The position numbers and the translations under genes are program-made. This document shows positions 63,241-64,000 of a stretch of DNA of 64,000 nucleotides, piece after piece. Source of the stretch: Candidatus Thiodiazotropha sp. CDECU1 (GTDB lineage Bacteria; Pseudomonadota; Gammaproteobacteria; Chromatiales; Chromatiaceae); assembly GCF_963455295.1 (NCBI RefSeq), contig NZ_OY734020.1, positions 496,001 to 560,000 of the forward strand, written 5' to 3'. Position 1 is the stretch's first letter; every line of letters starts with the position of its first letter. The notes beneath the pieces were generated by a model. The model was not told the DNA's origin. It ran no database searches and was given only the letters and a program-made list of their open reading frames with translations.

Positions 63241-63840
63241 TCAGCTACGGGTATGGGTCGTGGCAATGCCAGTGTAAATGGTCACCAGACCCCATAGTAT
63301 GCCGCCACTGACCGCGCCGTAAAGGTGTGCGTCGACGATGACGCTTCCATCGGCCAGTGATTCGCTGCCTGGTAGCGGGCCTTGCCATTGCTCCCATAGC
63401 AGCTTAATGACTATCAGGATCAGGATCGACAAGGAGACTGTGGGGTGGCTCCTCAGTTGGCTCAATAACCCCCAGCACAACAGGCCATGCAGGATACCCG
63501 ATAGTCCCCGGTACCAGCTCACTTCAGGAGAGAATAGCCACAAACCGGCACTGGTGCCCAGCATCAGCAGAAATAACAGGATCAGACAGCGCCCAGGTTG
63601 CTGGATGTTGGGAAACAGCAACAGGATGAGCCAGAAACCCGCCAGGTTCATGCTTAAATGTCCCCAACCCAGATGTGTCATATGGGCGCTGAGGAGGCGC
63701 CACCATTCACCTTCGAAGATCTGAGCCCGATGGTACTCCAGCTTGGCCAGAAGGGTTTCAGGAAGCAGTGCGATCAGGAGGCAGGCAAGGCCGAAGAGCA
63801 ATCCACAGAGCAGGCGCCATGGGATCGATTCAGCCCTCAC
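63241..63840 (-). CDS. rrtA: Rhombosortase (GlyGly-CTERM protease)
   Basis: A 199-residue rhomboid-family intramembrane serine protease with six helices. The catalytic Ser114 is in RGLSGILHG and His172 in DAHLYGAVSGG, the forms seen in rhombosortases, which process proteins with C-terminal GlyGly-CTERM signals in type II secreting bacteria. The start is GTG at 63840, 6 bp after the MoeB/ThiF stop. Substrates must be encoded elsewhere. Confidence 0.87.
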   Translation of the reverse strand: MRAESIPWRLLCGLLFGLACLLIALLPETLLAKLEYHRAQIFEGEWWRLLSAHMTHLGWGHLSMNLAGFWLILLLFPNIQQPGRCLILLFLLMLGTSAGLWLFSPEVSWYRGLSGILHGLLCWGLLSQLRSHPTVSLSILILIVIKLLWEQWQGPLPGSESLADGSVIVDAHLYGAVSGGILWGLVTIYTGIATTHTRS

Positions 63841-63846
63841 CCCGCA

Positions 63847-64000
63847 TCAACCTGGCGTACCGCAAACCGGGCAGGCGGGATCAGGGATGAGACGCAAGCT
63901 GCGCCACTCCATCTCCAGGGCGTCCAACAGTAGCAGCCTGCCGTGGAGTGTGTTGCCGGCCCCGGTCAGCTGCTTGATGGCCTCGGTAGCCTGCAGGCTG
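63847..64000 (-). CDS. MoeB/ThiF/HesA-family adenylyltransferase (C-terminal fragment at window edge)
   Basis: The last 51 codons of a leftward gene are visible: LQATEAIKQLTGAG, then GRLLLLDALEMEWRSLRL and DPACPVCGTPG-stop. This is the end of an E1-like adenylyltransferase, with the CPVC half of the structural zinc site. MoeB and ThiF cannot be separated from this part alone. The rest is outside the window. Confidence 0.82.
   Translation of the reverse strand, partial: SLQATEAIKQLTGAGNTLHGRLLLLDALEMEWRSLRLIPDPACPVCGTPG

Overview
The window looks like part of a gammaproteobacterial chromosome of moderate GC content. The rpoZ-spoT-ridA-recG block, ubiC-ubiA, a cysJIH set beside a CysB-type regulator, a rhombosortase and a Zur-type operator all fit that class. 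A NhaD antiporter beside an SLC13 carrier, the complete sulfite reductase and many c-type cytochromes would suit a marine or sulfur-metabolising Chromatiales-like organism, but that assignment is inference. No rRNA, tRNA, CRISPR array or intact insertion sequence was seen.

Layout. 1-1.6 kb: 3' end of a sugar dehydrogenase fused to a di-haem cytochrome domain. 1.6-8.8 kb: a leftward operon (USP-like protein, SLC13/RCK carrier, NhaD) divergent from a histidine kinase and sigma-54 response regulator. The operon has a textbook -24/-12 promoter, and paired palindromes in the shared intergenic region look like the regulator's enhancer sites. 8.8-16.3 kb: a decayed glyoxalase-family gene, a bacterioferritin, an EF-hand/LytM protein, an RND efflux pair and a dienelactone hydrolase. 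16.4-18.4 kb: an AT-rich accessory patch with an intact YefM-type antitoxin, a dead YoeB-type toxin, and a GrpB gene packaged like an integron cassette with an attC-like site. 18.4-20.1 kb: DUF2852 and TetR genes plus a small hypothetical gene. 20.4-23.8 kb: a Zur-box-controlled zinc operon (ZrgA-like protein, ABC ATPase and permease, DUF3299, small secreted protein).

24-30 kb: a polyprenyl-phosphoryl-arabinose module (flippase-like protein, HAD-UbiA fusion, DprE1-like and DprE2-like epimerase subunits) beside a large unassigned membrane protein. 30.4-34.3 kb: a Spy-like periplasmic protein under a direct-repeat promoter, a small lipoprotein, a beta-CASP nuclease and a cytochrome c4. 34.5-38.7 kb: a complete carbohydrate ABC importer. 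39-40.8 kb: small accessory genes. 40.9-47.4 kb: a CysB-like regulator divergent from cysJIH, then cysC and DUF2061. 47.4-51.4 kb: a leftward operon of ThDP enzyme, glycosyltransferase and sulfotransferase that could use the PAPS made next door. 51.7-53.8 kb: a divergent MFS/AraC pair.

53.9-64 kb: housekeeping genes (rpoZ, spoT, ridA, recG, ubiC, ubiA, YjbQ, PNPOx-like), a rhombosortase, a lipoprotein and the 3' end of a MoeB/ThiF gene. Several intergenic spaces (46.1, 56.6 and 58.6 kb) carry related small inverted-repeat elements.

The most interesting signals are the sigma-54 circuit over the Na+-linked transport operon, the integron-like cassette next to a degenerated toxin-antitoxin locus, the arabinose-donor module, and a promoter architecture shared by the Spy-like gene and a site with no gene behind it.
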